From assembly GCA_016234115.1 (NCBI GenBank), contig JACRHD010000021.1:1-64000 (forward strand): DNA of 64,000 bases, read 5' to 3'. This document shows positions 16,641-26,666 of the stretch, one piece after another (position 1 is the stretch's first letter; each line of letters starts with the position of its first letter). The notes under the pieces were generated by a model. That model did no database searches. It was not told where the DNA came from and worked only from the letters and a program-made list of their open reading frames with translations. This stretch comes from Nitrospirota bacterium. Its GTDB lineage: Bacteria > Nitrospirota > Thermodesulfovibrionia > UBA6902. Both the position numbers and the translations under genes were made by a program.

Positions 16641-17996
16641 ATGCAGCAAAACAGTCTTGTCAGGAATTTATCGCTCTTCTTTTTTGTCTCCCTCGGATTG
16701 TTCATCGGCATAGTCCTCGTGTTTGCGGCAGGGAGTGCCGGGAAACAGTTCAACAGCGGGGTCCTTGTCCTGCTGATTTCAGCGGCGGCCTTTTCAGCCG
16801 CGGCCGGGTACATCTTCAAAAAGAAAAATACCCTTATGTCATCTGAAGGTTTGAAAGAGCGCTCGGAGGTCGGGTTTGTAGTCGATACCTTTCATGATGT
16901 TGTGGGCAAGCTCAGGGAGAAGGAGAAAGAGCTTGAGAGACTCAGGGCCTTCGCGGAAGACAGGGCGGTCCGCATTGAGGCATATAACGAGAACATCCTG
17001 CAGAGCGTTCCGAGCGGCGTCGTCAGTATCGATAACGAATTGAAGATCAGGAGCATGAACCAGGCGGCGGAGCATATCCTCGGCGTCAGAGTCAGGGACG
17101 TGATGGACCGTCCGTTTACCATGGTGTTCAACGAACCCCTGACCGCCATCATGAAGGAGAACAGGGCCGTTTCACGGGCTGAATATTCATATGAAACAGG
17201 GGACGGCAGGCACATCTGGTTAGGCATCACTACCTCGGAGCTGAAAAGCTCGGCAGGTGAAAAGCTCGGCTTTATTTCCGTGTTCACGGACCTGACCGAT
17301 ATAAAGGCCCTGCAGGCGCAGGTGGAGCTCAAGGAGAGGCTCAGCCAGTTAGGAGAGATGTCTGCGGGCATTGCCCATGAATTGAGGAACTCGATGTCTG
17401 TAATTGCGGGATACGCCAGGCTGTTAGGTAAAAAGGTCGCCCCGTCAAACATCGTTACCGTGGACGCGATATCGAACGAGATAAAAGTTATGGACAGGAC
17501 CATATCCGAGCTCCTCGCATTCGCAAGGCCTTCTGTCCCGGACCTGAAGCAGGTGGACCTTTATAATCTGATTGCAGATACGGCATCCGCGGTCCTTGGA
17601 GACAATGAAAGGGTCCCGGTATCGGTAAAAGCAGAGTCCCCGGTATCGATCATTGCCGATGCGGGCCTCTTAAGACAGGCCCTGTCAAATCTCATCATCA
17701 ACGCGGCGGAGTCGATGCCGGACGGCGGGCCTGTGGATATAGAATTGAAACGCGCGGAGGACAGGGTAAAGATACTCATCAGAGACACAGGCTGCGGTAT
17801 CCCCCGGGACATCATGCGGAAGATATTTCTGCCCTTTTATACGACAAAACCTCAGGGCACGGGGTTTGGGCTTGCTCTTGTGCAGAAGACGGTCATTTCC
17901 CACGGGGGGAGCATTGAAGTTGAAAGTGAAGAAGGAAAGGGCGCTACGTTTATACTAAACCTGCCGGATGCGGATACGGCCGCTCGTAATGAGTGA
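16641..17996 (+). CDS. Membrane-bound PAS histidine kinase (NtrB/PilS-like)
   Basis: This 451-residue kinase has two N-terminal transmembrane helices (residues 10-60), a linker coiled coil, a PAS domain (ENILQSVPSGVVSID...), a HisKA domain with the phospho-acceptor in GIAHELRNSMS and an ATPase domain with a G1 box RDTGCGIP and a G2 box GTGFGLALV. The order resembles NtrB/PilS kinases that act on sigma54 regulators, but no such regulator is adjacent. Its position after pilD allows a pilus-related role. Its TGA stop lies inside a small inverted repeat. Confidence 0.9.
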   Translation: MQQNSLVRNLSLFFFVSLGLFIGIVLVFAAGSAGKQFNSGVLVLLISAAAFSAAAGYIFKKKNTLMSSEGLKERSEVGFVVDTFHDVVGKLREKEKELERLRAFAEDRAVRIEAYNENILQSVPSGVVSIDNELKIRSMNQAAEHILGVRVRDVMDRPFTMVFNEPLTAIMKENRAVSRAEYSYETGDGRHIWLGITTSELKSSAGEKLGFISVFTDLTDIKALQAQVELKERLSQLGEMSAGIAHELRNSMSVIAGYARLLGKKVAPSNIVTVDAISNEIKVMDRTISELLAFARPSVPDLKQVDLYNLIADTASAVLGDNERVPVSVKAESPVSIIADAGLLRQALSNLIINAAESMPDGGPVDIELKRAEDRVKILIRDTGCGIPRDIMRKIFLPFYTTKPQGTGFGLALVQKTVISHGGSIEVESEEGKGATFILNLPDADTAARNE

Positions 17997-18051
17997 TGCG
18001 TTATGGGAAGAGGACAAAACACATGAAACTCATCGCAAGTCACGCATTACG
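17985..18051. repeat. Heptamer-word inverted repeat supplying a stop codon
   Basis: Units cgtaatg, agtgatg, cgttatg (17985-18005) are matched by the complementary arm catgaaactcatcgcaagtc... (18022-18051). The kinase stop TGA is at 17994-17996 within the left arm. Confidence 0.75.
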
Positions 18052-18066
18052 GATTACAATGAACTT

Positions 18067-19284
18067 ATGATCAAGAAAATTAAAGTGGAAGACCTGAAAA
18101 TCGGGATGTACATCCATGATTTCAACTACGGATGGCTGAACCACCCGTTCCTGACCAACAGCATGCTTGTCAGCGGCGAGGAGATCATCAGTAAAGTAAC
18201 CGATTACGGCATCCGCGAATTGTACATCGACACGGACAAGGGGTATGACGTCGCCGGCGCTCCTACTGCGGACGAGGTGAAGCAGGAAATCCAGGCTGAA
18301 ATCAACAGGGTCGCTGAAGAGGAGAAAACAGACAGGAACCCTGTCCCCCTTCAGGAAGAATACGTCAAGGCAAAAGAGATAAAGGAAGAGGCCAAGAAGA
18401 CCATCCATAATATCATGGAGGAAATAAGGTTCGGCAAACAGATCGAAACGGAGAAAGTCGAGCACGTCGTAGACGATATGATCGATTCGATATTCCGCAA
18501 CCAGGACGCCCTTATCAGCCTCGCAAGGATCAAGGAAAAGGATGAATATACATACATGCATTCAGTAAGCGTCGGCGTGCTGATGATATCTTTCGGTAAA
18601 TACCTCGGGTTCGGCTCTTCGCTCCTGAGAGATGTCGGCATGGGCGCCATACTGCACGATATCGGGAAAATGATAGTGCCCCAGACAGTGCTCAACAAAG
18701 AGGAAAAGCTCTCTGTGGAGGAATTGAAGCTCATGAAAAAGCATGTGGAATACAGCCGCATGCTTCTTGAACAGACTAAGGGCATCAGCGAAATCGCAAT
18801 GATAGCGGCCTCCCAGCACCATGAGAGGGTGGACGGCTCAGGATATCCCGCAGGATTAAAAGGCGACGAGATATCCTATTATGCAAAAGCCGTCGCTATC
18901 GCCGACGTATATGACGCTATGACTTCCAGGAGGTGCTACCAGGACAGGTTCCTGCCTACCGACGTGCTGAAAAGGCTTTTCGAGTGGAGCTCTTATCATT
19001 ACGACAAAGACCTGGTGCAGCAATTTATTCGGTGCGTCGGCATCTATCCCATCGGCACACTGGTGCGCCTGGAGAGCGGGAACGTCGGCATTATCGTCAA
19101 ACACGGCGAGAAGAGCCTTCTTCATCCGGTGGTCCGCATCGTGTATAACATAAAGACCCGGAGATATCCAAGGGTCCCTTTTGACCTCGACCTTTCAGAC
19201 CCCTCCGGAAAGGGCGCGAGGGAAAAGATCATAAGCTACGAGTCTCCCGAGAGGCTGGGGATTAAGCCGGAGGTGTATCTGTAG
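18067..19284 (+). CDS. HD-GYP cyclic di-GMP phosphodiesterase
   Basis: This 405-residue protein has an N-terminal DUF3391-type domain (IKKIKVEDLKIGMYIHDFNY) and an HD-GYP domain with HDIGKMIVPQ and the HHERVDGSGYPAGL motif. Such proteins hydrolyse cyclic di-GMP and usually lower biofilm and raise motility. I place the start at the ATG at 18067 because the upstream in-frame codons are repeat sequence and family similarity begins here. It may be co-transcribed with the PAS kinase upstream. Confidence 0.92.
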   Translation: MIKKIKVEDLKIGMYIHDFNYGWLNHPFLTNSMLVSGEEIISKVTDYGIRELYIDTDKGYDVAGAPTADEVKQEIQAEINRVAEEEKTDRNPVPLQEEYVKAKEIKEEAKKTIHNIMEEIRFGKQIETEKVEHVVDDMIDSIFRNQDALISLARIKEKDEYTYMHSVSVGVLMISFGKYLGFGSSLLRDVGMGAILHDIGKMIVPQTVLNKEEKLSVEELKLMKKHVEYSRMLLEQTKGISEIAMIAASQHHERVDGSGYPAGLKGDEISYYAKAVAIADVYDAMTSRRCYQDRFLPTDVLKRLFEWSSYHYDKDLVQQFIRCVGIYPIGTLVRLESGNVGIIVKHGEKSLLHPVVRIVYNIKTRRYPRVPFDLDLSDPSGKGAREKIISYESPERLGIKPEVYL

Positions 19285-19300
19285 GCGCATTCCCCCCGAC

Positions 19301-19696
19301 TCATGATCGTTTGGGTCTTTTTCTGACCCGGTCCCCGGGCTCAACTCCAAACCGCGGGTCATTCATTCTGATCCTCAGGACAATCTCCGAGGACACTGCC
19401 TCAAAATCATCCGACGCCTCGGGCAAATAGAGCCATTTCTTCAAGACGGGATGCTGAACGATATTGCTGAAGTCCTGACGGATACTATCATGAAATTCAT
19501 GCTCAGTCGGGATCAATAACCCGTTCCAGGGCTCTTCCCCGGAAGACAACAGAAGAGAAAGCCGGCCATGCATATAAACCGCAAGACACCCGAACATCGG
19601 CTTTTCCAGATAGCTGGGCTCGTCCATCAGATCTTCCACTACCCAATGGAGAGGATACGATTTCTGTTTCTTTTTCTTTTTTGGAGATGAAGCCAT
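19301..19696 (-). CDS. Conserved hypothetical protein, possibly TfoX-like fold
   Basis: This 131-residue soluble protein begins with a lysine-rich tail (KKKKKQK) and continues MFGCLAVYMHGRLSLLLSS and PEASDDFEAVSSEIVLRIR. The pattern resembles small proteins annotated near the TfoX N-terminal fold, but I see no decisive motif. It is convergent with the HD-GYP gene, with only 16 nt between the stops. Function unknown. Confidence 0.7.
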   Translation of the reverse strand: MASSPKKKKKQKSYPLHWVVEDLMDEPSYLEKPMFGCLAVYMHGRLSLLLSSGEEPWNGLLIPTEHEFHDSIRQDFSNIVQHPVLKKWLYLPEASDDFEAVSSEIVLRIRMNDPRFGVEPGDRVRKRPKRS

Positions 19697-19700
19697 GTTT

Positions 19701-19901
19701 TAAAGTTCCCCTCTTGAGAGGGGATCAAGGGGTGTGTTTCTTTCTGGAGTGTCTCCTTATCTACTCTTCAATTCCCGCCATAACCCCTTCAATGTTAATC
19801 ATCACATCATCGTCTTTATCTTATCATACTTACCCCTGACTCCCTCAACCTTCCCACTTAAAAAGCAACACACCCCTGCACCCCTCTCAAGAGGGGAATT
19901 C
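19701..19901. repeat. 200-bp inverted-repeat element
   Basis: The left arm ttcccctcttgagagggg... (19701-19740) and the right arm ...ctctcaagaggggaa (to about 19901) are near-perfect complements, including the shared aacacaccc/gggtgtgtt ends. The interior is AT-rich without a gene. It separates the hypothetical gene from the restriction remnant and may bound a mobile or inserted segment. Confidence 0.75.
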
Positions 19902-20007
19902 AGCTTATATGCGCTTGACGGTCGCGTAATATTTTCTTGTTGTTTAGAGCGATTTTGGTTAATATTAATCGTTCGATTTCTAATCGGGGGGTGGAAGAGC
20001 CGGATAC

Positions 20008-21433
20008 ATGGAACAACAATAATTCTTGGATGACTTGGATAAGAAGCTCTGGAACGCTGCGGACAAGCTCCGGTCTAATCTTGATGCGGCCGTCTACAAG
20101 CATGCAGTCCTCGGGCTCATTTTTTTAAAGTATGTTTCCGATTCGTTCGATGAGCGACGTCTTGAGCTGGAGGCACAATTCCGCGATCCAAAGCATGATT
20201 ACTATCTCGGCGATGATGTTGATGAACTTATAAAGGAAGAGCTTGAAATCCGCGACTACTACACCGAGAAGAATGTCTTTTGGGTGCCTGCGTTGGCCCG
20301 GTGGAAGACTCTGCAGGACAGCGCGAAATTGCCGATTGGAACCGGGATTGAGGTCAAGAATGGGAAGAAGAGTGTCTATAAAATAACAAGCATAGGCCGT
20401 TTGATTGATGACGCTCTGGATGCTGTTGAAAAAGAAAATGAAAAATTAAAAGGTGTTCTCAACAAGACATACACCCAATTACAGATTGAGCCTGCCAAGC
20501 TCGGAGAGCTCATTGACCTGATCGCTACAGTCCCCTTTAAGCATGCAACTCTCAAATCCAAAGACATCCTCGGCCATGTTTATGAATATTTTCTCGGGCA
20601 GTTCGCATTGGCAGAAGGCAAGAAAGGCGGCCAGTATTTTACGCCTAAGGCAATCGTCACACTTATTGTCGAAATGCTCCAGCCGTTCAAGGGGCGTGTG
20701 TATGACCCTGCGATGGGATCAGGCGGATTTTTCGTTCAAAGCGAACGATTCATAGAAGAACACGGAGGTAAGCTGGGGAATATCTCCGTCTATGGTCAGG
20801 AATCAAATCCTACTACGTGGCGACTGGCTGCAATGAATATGGCAATCCGGGGAATTGATTTTAACTTCGGCAAGGAACCGGCAAACAGCTTTACCAATGA
20901 CAAGCACCCGGACCTGCGCGCCGATTTTGTCATGGCCAATCCGCCTTTTAATATGAAGGAGTGGTGGGATGGCAAGCTTGAAGGTGACCCACGATGGAAA
21001 TACGGCACGCCTCCACAGGGCAACGCCAACTTTGCATGGATGCAGCACATGATATACCACCTTGCTCCAAATGGATCGATGGCGCTGCTGCTTGCCAACG
21101 GCTCCATGAGCTCCAATACCAGAGGAGAAGGCGATATTCGTAAAAATCTGCTAAAAGCCGATCTTGTTGAATGCATGGTTGCGCTGCCCGGACAGCTTTT
21201 CACCAATACCCAAATCCCGGCTTGTATATGGTTTCTGACTAAAAATAAAAAAGCACGACTACGTCCTCACCCCTGGCCGTTACGTTGGCGCACCTGATGA
21301 AGTGGATGATGTAGAACCTTTTGCCGATAAAATGAGACGGCTCACAGGGCAGCTCAAAGAGCAGTTTGCACAGAGTGCGGAGTTGGAGGAGAAGATTAAG
21401 AAAAATCTGGCGGGGATAGGGTATGAGCTCTGA
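20008..21433 (+). pseudogene. hsdM: Broken type I restriction methylase subunit HsdM
   Basis: From 20026 the frame encodes 423 residues of HsdM, with the N-terminal helical domain (KLWNAADKLRSNLDAAV) and the methylase motifs (YDPAMGSGGFF, ANPPFN). The family-like start ATG at 20008 reads MEQQ and meets a TAA, so translation would need the TTG at 20026. After IWFLTKNK about 70 family residues are missing, and the true tail (KHDYVLTPGRYVG to GIGYEL, 21251-21433) continues in another frame. The catalytic motifs remain, but the subunit is probably nonfunctional. Confidence 0.85.
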
Positions 21434-22484
21434 TCTGTTAAGGGATAATGAGTATAAAGCCTGGCTTACGGACATCAAGAGCAGAATCCGTAATGTTCAG
21501 ATAAAAGCGGCGATAAAAGTAAACACCGAACTCCTCAGTTTCTATTGGGAACTCGGAGCTGATATCGTAGTCAGGCAGGAAAGAACCTCCTGGGGTGATG
21601 GTTTATTGTCGCAACTCAGTAAAGACTTGATGGCTGAATTCCCGGAAATGAAAGGGTTTTCCCGTACAAACCTTTTATATATGCGTAAATGGTATTTATT
21701 TTATCGGGATGAATCCGGAAATGTCCCACAAGTTGTGGGACAAATGGGACCCTTAAAGTTTAAGGAGATTCTTCAAATACCCTGGGGACACAACAGGGAA
21801 ATTATCAGTAAATGTAAAACACGGGCTGAGGCCATATATTATGTTCAAAATACACTCAATCACAACTGGAGCCGGAGCGTCCTTGTCCATCAGATAGAAA
21901 GCGGTCTGTATCAGCGCGAGGGGAAAGCCGTTAATAATTTTACCGTAACACTCCCGAAAGAGCAGTCCGATCTTGCGAAACAGACACTCAAAGACCCTTA
22001 CATCTTTGACTTTTTGAGTATGACCAAAGAATATACGGAGCGCGATCTCGAAAAGGGGCTTATCACGCATATCACCCATTTTCTGCTGGAGCTCGGCGCC
22101 GGATTTGCCTTTGTCGGCAAACAGGTGCCGGTGCAGGTGGGAGAGAAAGAGTTTTTTATCGATCTGCTTTTCTATCATGTCAGGCTTCACTGCTATGTTG
22201 TCGTTGAATTAAAGACCGTAGACTTTGAACCTGAGCATGCCGGGAAACTCAACTTTTATATTAAGGCAGTAGACACTCAGCTCCGCAGAGAAGGCGACCA
22301 GCCGACCATCGGCATACTGCTTTGCAAAAACAAGGATAAACTGGTTGCCGAGTACGCGCTAAGCGATATTCATAAACCTATCGGCGTTTCAGAATACCAG
22401 CTCACCCACAGCCTGCCGGAAGAGCTGAAAGGGAGCCTTCCGACGGTTGAGGAGATTGAGGCGGAGTTTGGGGGTGGGGAGTGA
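21423..22484 (+). CDS. YhcG-type PDDEXK nuclease family protein (DUF1016)
   Basis: This 353-residue protein has an N-terminal helical DUF1016 domain (LLSFYWELGADIV, FPEMKGFSRTNLLYMRKWY) and a C-terminal nuclease-like domain whose PD-(D/E)xK core is seen in FFIDLLFYHVRLHCYVVVELK (written in two parts in the frame). Full family length, no disruption. It sits between the hsdM and hsdR remnants, where such genes often occur as cargo. Its start overlaps the hsdM tail by 11 nt. Role unproven; possibly DNA cleavage or mobility. Confidence 0.88.
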   Translation: MSSDLLRDNEYKAWLTDIKSRIRNVQIKAAIKVNTELLSFYWELGADIVVRQERTSWGDGLLSQLSKDLMAEFPEMKGFSRTNLLYMRKWYLFYRDESGNVPQVVGQMGPLKFKEILQIPWGHNREIISKCKTRAEAIYYVQNTLNHNWSRSVLVHQIESGLYQREGKAVNNFTVTLPKEQSDLAKQTLKDPYIFDFLSMTKEYTERDLEKGLITHITHFLLELGAGFAFVGKQVPVQVGEKEFFIDLLFYHVRLHCYVVVELKTVDFEPEHAGKLNFYIKAVDTQLRREGDQPTIGILLCKNKDKLVAEYALSDIHKPIGVSEYQLTHSLPEELKGSLPTVEEIEAEFGGGE

Positions 22485-22526
22485 GGCGTGGATGATTAAA
22501 AAGAACTTGGATTTTGAACCCAATGA

Positions 22527-24437
22527 CTAACTGCGCGTATCGGCTCTCTTACAGCAAATAAAGAGAGATTCATGCCCTGGCGGACGATTCGGAATGAAGA
22601 CGACAAACCTTTGCTGGAATATGAACTCGAAAAGGTTGTTAAAGGGTTCTTTAACCGGGAACTCCTGCTTGATTACCTTCGCTACTTTGTATTGTTCGAG
22701 AAAGACGGCGATGATGTTATCAAAAAGATAGCGGGATATCATCAGTTTCACGCTGTGCGCGAAGCAGTGCGTGTCACCGTGATTGCTTCAAAGATCCCTG
22801 ATGTGGTTAATGATCAAAGAGCGATTTACGGAAAAAATGTGATTCCCGGTTCACGCAAGGCAGGCGTCGTATGGCATACACAGGGTTCGGGAAAGAGCAT
22901 CTCCATGGTCTGTTACACAGGGAAACTCCTCCAGCAACCGGAAATGAACAATCCGACGATAGTCGTTGTCACAGACCGGACAGACCTTGACGGGCAGCTC
23001 TTCCAGACCTTCAGCAATTTGCAGGAGTTTCTCAAGCAGACACCTCTTCAGGTCGAAAGCCGCGAGGAGCTGCGCAAAGAATTGGACGCCCGGCAATCAG
23101 GCGGGATTATATTTACCACAGTACAGAAATTCACTTTACTTGAAAAAGAAGAAAGTCATCCGGTTTTAAATATACGCTCCAATATCGTTGTGATATCAGA
23201 CGAAGCACATCGCATAAAAATTGTTATTGTCCGGGATATGTGGCTTACCGGCTTTGACGTGCCATGTGCGCATACCATGTATGTCGATAAGCCGATGAGG
23301 GGGCACAGCCTGATGCAGGCAATCGCCCGTGTAAACCGTGTGTTCAAAGACAAGCCGGGCGGTCTCGTCGTGGATTATATCGGGATTGCGAATGAACTTA
23401 AACATGCTCTCAAAACATACATCGATTCACAGGGCAAAGGCCGGCCGGCCAATCTTGCGCAAGAGGCATTTGCCGTGCTCATCGAAAAAATGGATATAGT
23501 ACGGGGGATGTTTCAGGGATTTGATTACAGTGAATTTGAAACAAAGGCGCTGAAACTCTTAGTCCCGGCAGTAGACCATATACTGAAACTGGATGGCAAT
23601 AAAAAGAAGAAGGAGCGGAAAAAGGAATTTCTCGATGCCATGGTCAATATCAACGCGGCCTTTGCATTGTGCGGCACGCTGGACGAGGCCATACCGCTGC
23701 GCAAAGAGATTGCATTCTTCTCAGCCGTTAAGGCGGCCATTACAAAATATACGACTGTAGATAAGAAAAGGACAGAGGAAGAGAAAAACTCAGCGCTTAA
23801 ACAGATCCTCGACAATGCCATTGTAGCTGAGGGTGTTGAGGACATTTTTAAATTGGCAGGGCTTGAGAAACCGAATATAGGATTGCTCGACGATGCCTTT
23901 ATGGAAGAAGTGCGTAACATGAAGAGCAGGAATCTGGCCGTGGAATTATTGGAGAAGCTGCTGCGCGATGAAATAAGGGCAAAGACACGAATGGACGTTG
24001 TGCAGCAAAAGAAATACGGAGATCGCTTACTGGAAACCCTGCGCAAATATCATAATCGCGCCATTGAAACCGCCCAGGTTATCGAAGAGCTCATAACGAT
24101 GGCAAAAGATTTTCAGGAGGCCATGAAGAGGCATGAAGACCTCGGTCTCAATCCCGATGAAGTGGCCTTCTATGATGCCCTGGCCAATAATGAGAGCGCT
24201 GTCCGAGAGCTTGGTGACAAGATACTGAAGAAGATCGCTCAGGAATTAACGGACAAATTACGCAAGAGTACAAGCGTCGATTGGCAGGTGCGTGACAGCG
24301 TCAGGGCCAGACTGCGCAACCTTGTGCGGATCACGTTACGCCGGTACAAGTACCCGCCGGACAAACAGGACGAGGCGATCAATTTGGTTTTGCAGCAGGC
24401 CGAAAGGCTGTCAGAAGAGTGGAGTTCGGCTGCTTAA
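22527..24437 (+). pseudogene. hsdR: Truncated and internally deleted restriction subunit HsdR
   Basis: Family sequence begins at 22527 ([19 protein letters not shown]), just after an in-frame stop at 22524, so the whole N-terminal nuclease domain is gone. The helicase part keeps Walker A (WHTQGSGKS) and the DEAH box (ISDEAHR). At about 23213 it jumps from DEAHR to [14 protein letters not shown], losing the central helicase motifs, yet the frame stays open to 24437. The C-terminal helical region looks normal. An ORF of 621 codons from 22572 could still be expressed but could not restrict DNA. Confidence 0.85.
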
Positions 24438-24543
24438 ATTAATGTGGGCGCGTGAACACTGGCAGCAGCACGGCAGAAGCGAAAAGTGGATACAGCAGCA
24501 GCGGATGATGGGGCAGGAAACCCGTAGCGAATCTACTTCTTGA
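24430..24543 (+). pseudogene. Short remnant resembling the C terminus of a phage BRO/antirepressor-type protein
   Basis: In one frame the bases encode WAREHWQQHGRSEKW and QQRMMGQETR, which resembles the tail of BRO/KilA-like proteins carried in mobile regions. It has no start of its own and overlaps the end of nifS on the other strand. The assignment is from memory of the pattern and is weak. Confidence 0.3.
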
Positions 24544-25699
24544 CTTCCCTCCCGTACGGGCTCAACTCCCTCAGCTCTTTTATAACGCCCGGCATTATCT
24601 TAAGCACGAGGTCGATATCTTCATCGGTATTATTGACGCTGAGGGAAAACCTGACGGAGCCGTGGATCATGGTGAAGGGGACGCCCATGGACCTGAGCAC
24701 GTGCGAAGGTTCGAGGGAGCCGGAGGTGCACGCGGAGCCAGAGGACGCGCAGATATTGTATTCGTTAAGCCGTAAGAGAATGGCTTCGCCTTCGACGAAT
24801 TCAAAGCTTATGTTTGAGGTATTGGGCAGCCTGCTTTCAACGTCGCCGTTCACCCTTGAATCGGGGCACGTCTTCAGGAGTCCCTGCTCAAGCCTGTCTC
24901 TTAATGCGCGCACTTTTGTGTTTTCATCGGGCAGGTATTTTTTCGCGAGCTCGCATGCCTTGCCAAACCCGACAATCGAGGCGACGTTTTCCGTTCCCGC
25001 CCTCCTGCCGCCTTCCTGGTGGCCGCCGATAATGTACGGGGAAAACCGCGTTCCCCTTTTGACATAGAGGGCGCCCACGCCTTTTGGGGAATGGATTTTA
25101 TGGCCTGAAAAGGACATCATGTCAACCGGGAGCTTTCTGACGTCAAGGGGCAATTTCCCGGCGGTCTGAACAGCGTCGGTATGCAGGACCACACCCCTCG
25201 ATTTCACGATGTCGGCGATTTCATTCAGCGGGAAGATTACACCGCTTTCATTGTTGGCGTGCATGATGGATACGACCGCCGTATCATCCGTAATCGACGA
25301 CTTCAGGTCTTCCAGGTCCAGCCTGCCTGACTTGTTGACCGGCAGGAAGGTTATCTTGTAGCCCTTCCTGTACATCGCCTTGCAGAAATTCAGGACTGCG
25401 GGATGCTCTACCCTTGTGGTCAGGATGTGCTTTTTCTGGGGCGCGAATTCAAGCGCGCTCATAAGGGCGGTATTATCGCTTTCCGTGCCGCAGCTCGTGA
25501 ATATTATCTCGCCCGGCTCCGCGTTGATCAGGGCCGCGACCTGTTCCCTGGCGACCTCTATGTGCCGGTGCACCTGGCCGCCGAAGGTATGCATGCTCGA
25601 CGGGTTGCCGTAGAGCTCCGTCAGGAAAGGCATCATCGCCTCCCTTACTTCATCGGCAATCCTTGTCGTGGCGTTATTGTCCAGGTAGACAACCTTCAT
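24533..25699 (-). CDS. nifS: Cysteine desulfurase NifS
   Basis: This 388-residue pyridoxal-phosphate enzyme takes sulfur from cysteine for iron-sulfur cluster assembly. It has the N-terminal YLDNNATTR, the PLP-binding lysine in SGHKIHSPKG and the active-site cysteine in SSGSACTSGSLEPSHVL. The start codon overlaps the nifU stop by four nt, so the two are translationally coupled. No nitrogenase genes are present, so this is probably the general or anaerobic Fe-S assembly pair rather than a diazotrophic system. Confidence 0.95.
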   Translation of the reverse strand: MKVVYLDNNATTRIADEVREAMMPFLTELYGNPSSMHTFGGQVHRHIEVAREQVAALINAEPGEIIFTSCGTESDNTALMSALEFAPQKKHILTTRVEHPAVLNFCKAMYRKGYKITFLPVNKSGRLDLEDLKSSITDDTAVVSIMHANNESGVIFPLNEIADIVKSRGVVLHTDAVQTAGKLPLDVRKLPVDMMSFSGHKIHSPKGVGALYVKRGTRFSPYIIGGHQEGGRRAGTENVASIVGFGKACELAKKYLPDENTKVRALRDRLEQGLLKTCPDSRVNGDVESRLPNTSNISFEFVEGEAILLRLNEYNICASSGSACTSGSLEPSHVLRSMGVPFTMIHGSVRFSLSVNNTDEDIDLVLKIMPGVIKELRELSPYGREVKK

Positions 25700-26526
25700 T
25701 CAGCCTCCACAACGAGCTCTTCACTTACCAATTCTTTTAATTTCTTTTCGATATTTTTCGCGGTGACGTCCGCCATAAGGCATTCCCTGCACATCCCTCT
25801 CAACGACACGATCACGATGTTGCCGTCAACGTCCACCAGCTCCACGTCGCCGCCGTCGGACTGAAGGAGGGGCCTGATTTCCTTTTCAATGATTTCCTTT
25901 ATTAATGAAATCTTCTGGATATTCGTCAAACGCTTTTTCGGCTTGCCCTCTTCGATTATTTTTTCAGACCATATCTCTTTAAGGATTTTTTCAATCTCCG
26001 GGACGCATCCCCCGCACCCCCCGCCGGCCTTCGTGTAATTCGTTACGTCTTCGACTGTGCGCAGTTTGTTCTCCATGATCACGTGTTTAATCTTCTGGTC
26101 CGTGATCCCGTAACACTGGCATATGATCTCCCCCTCTTCGGCCTCGCGCGGTTTTCCCCCCCTGTAATTCGCCACAGCCGCTTCAAGCGCCTCGCGTCCC
26201 ATTACAGAGCAGTGCATCTTCTCGCGCGGCAGTCCGCCCAGGAAGTCAGCTATGTCCTGGTTGGTGACCTTCAGGGCCTCGTCAAGGGTCTTGCCTTTTA
26301 TTATTTCAGTCAAGGCCGAGGAAGACGCTATGGCGCTGGCGCAGCCGAAGGTCTGGAACGTCGCGTCAGTGATCCTGTTTGTTTCTTTATCGACCTTGAG
26401 GAAGAGTTTTAACGCGTCGCCGCAGACTATGCTGCCTACTTCCCCGACGGAATCGGGCTTCTCTAACTCGCCGACGTTTTTGGGGTGGAGAAAAAGGTCT
26501 CTGACCTTATCGGTATATTCCCACAT
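25696..26526 (-). CDS. nifU: Modular iron-sulfur scaffold NifU
   Basis: This 276-residue three-domain scaffold starts with the IscU-like domain (residues 1-130; cysteines in VCGDA, FGCASAIASSS and KMHCSVM). A central BFD-like [2Fe-2S] domain (CQCYGI and GGGCGGC) and a C-terminal NfU domain with GMCREC (residues 190-276) follow. It receives sulfur from NifS and passes clusters to apoproteins. A -35/-10 pair lies just upstream and would give an almost leaderless message; no ribosome site is visible. Confidence 0.95.
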   Translation of the reverse strand: MWEYTDKVRDLFLHPKNVGELEKPDSVGEVGSIVCGDALKLFLKVDKETNRITDATFQTFGCASAIASSSALTEIIKGKTLDEALKVTNQDIADFLGGLPREKMHCSVMGREALEAAVANYRGGKPREAEEGEIICQCYGITDQKIKHVIMENKLRTVEDVTNYTKAGGGCGGCVPEIEKILKEIWSEKIIEEGKPKKRLTNIQKISLIKEIIEKEIRPLLQSDGGDVELVDVDGNIVIVSLRGMCRECLMADVTAKNIEKKLKELVSEELVVEAE

Positions 26527-26535
26527 GGTGCTTAT

Positions 26536-26564
26536 TTATTAACACAGCGTTTTTTTCTTGTCAA
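26536..26564 (-). promoter_or_regulatory. Promoter of nifU-nifS
   Basis: Read on the minus strand: perfect -35 TTGACA (26564-26559), 17-nt spacer, weak -10 TAATAA (26541-26536). The ATG of nifU lies ten nt past the -10, so the 5' leader would be only two or three bases. Confidence 0.5.
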
Positions 26565-26666
26565 GGCGGGTGGGTTTAAACTGCCTGCCATATCTGTTAC
26601 AATAAGGTTTAATTTTATGGCACGGTAGGCTTAAATTTATTTAATTAAAAAAGGACTGAAATTTTC

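Noticed and set aside
24533-26526. Nitrogen fixation locus
   Set aside because: Only nifU and nifS are present; no nitrogenase or nif regulatory genes are nearby, so general Fe-S assembly is the safer reading.
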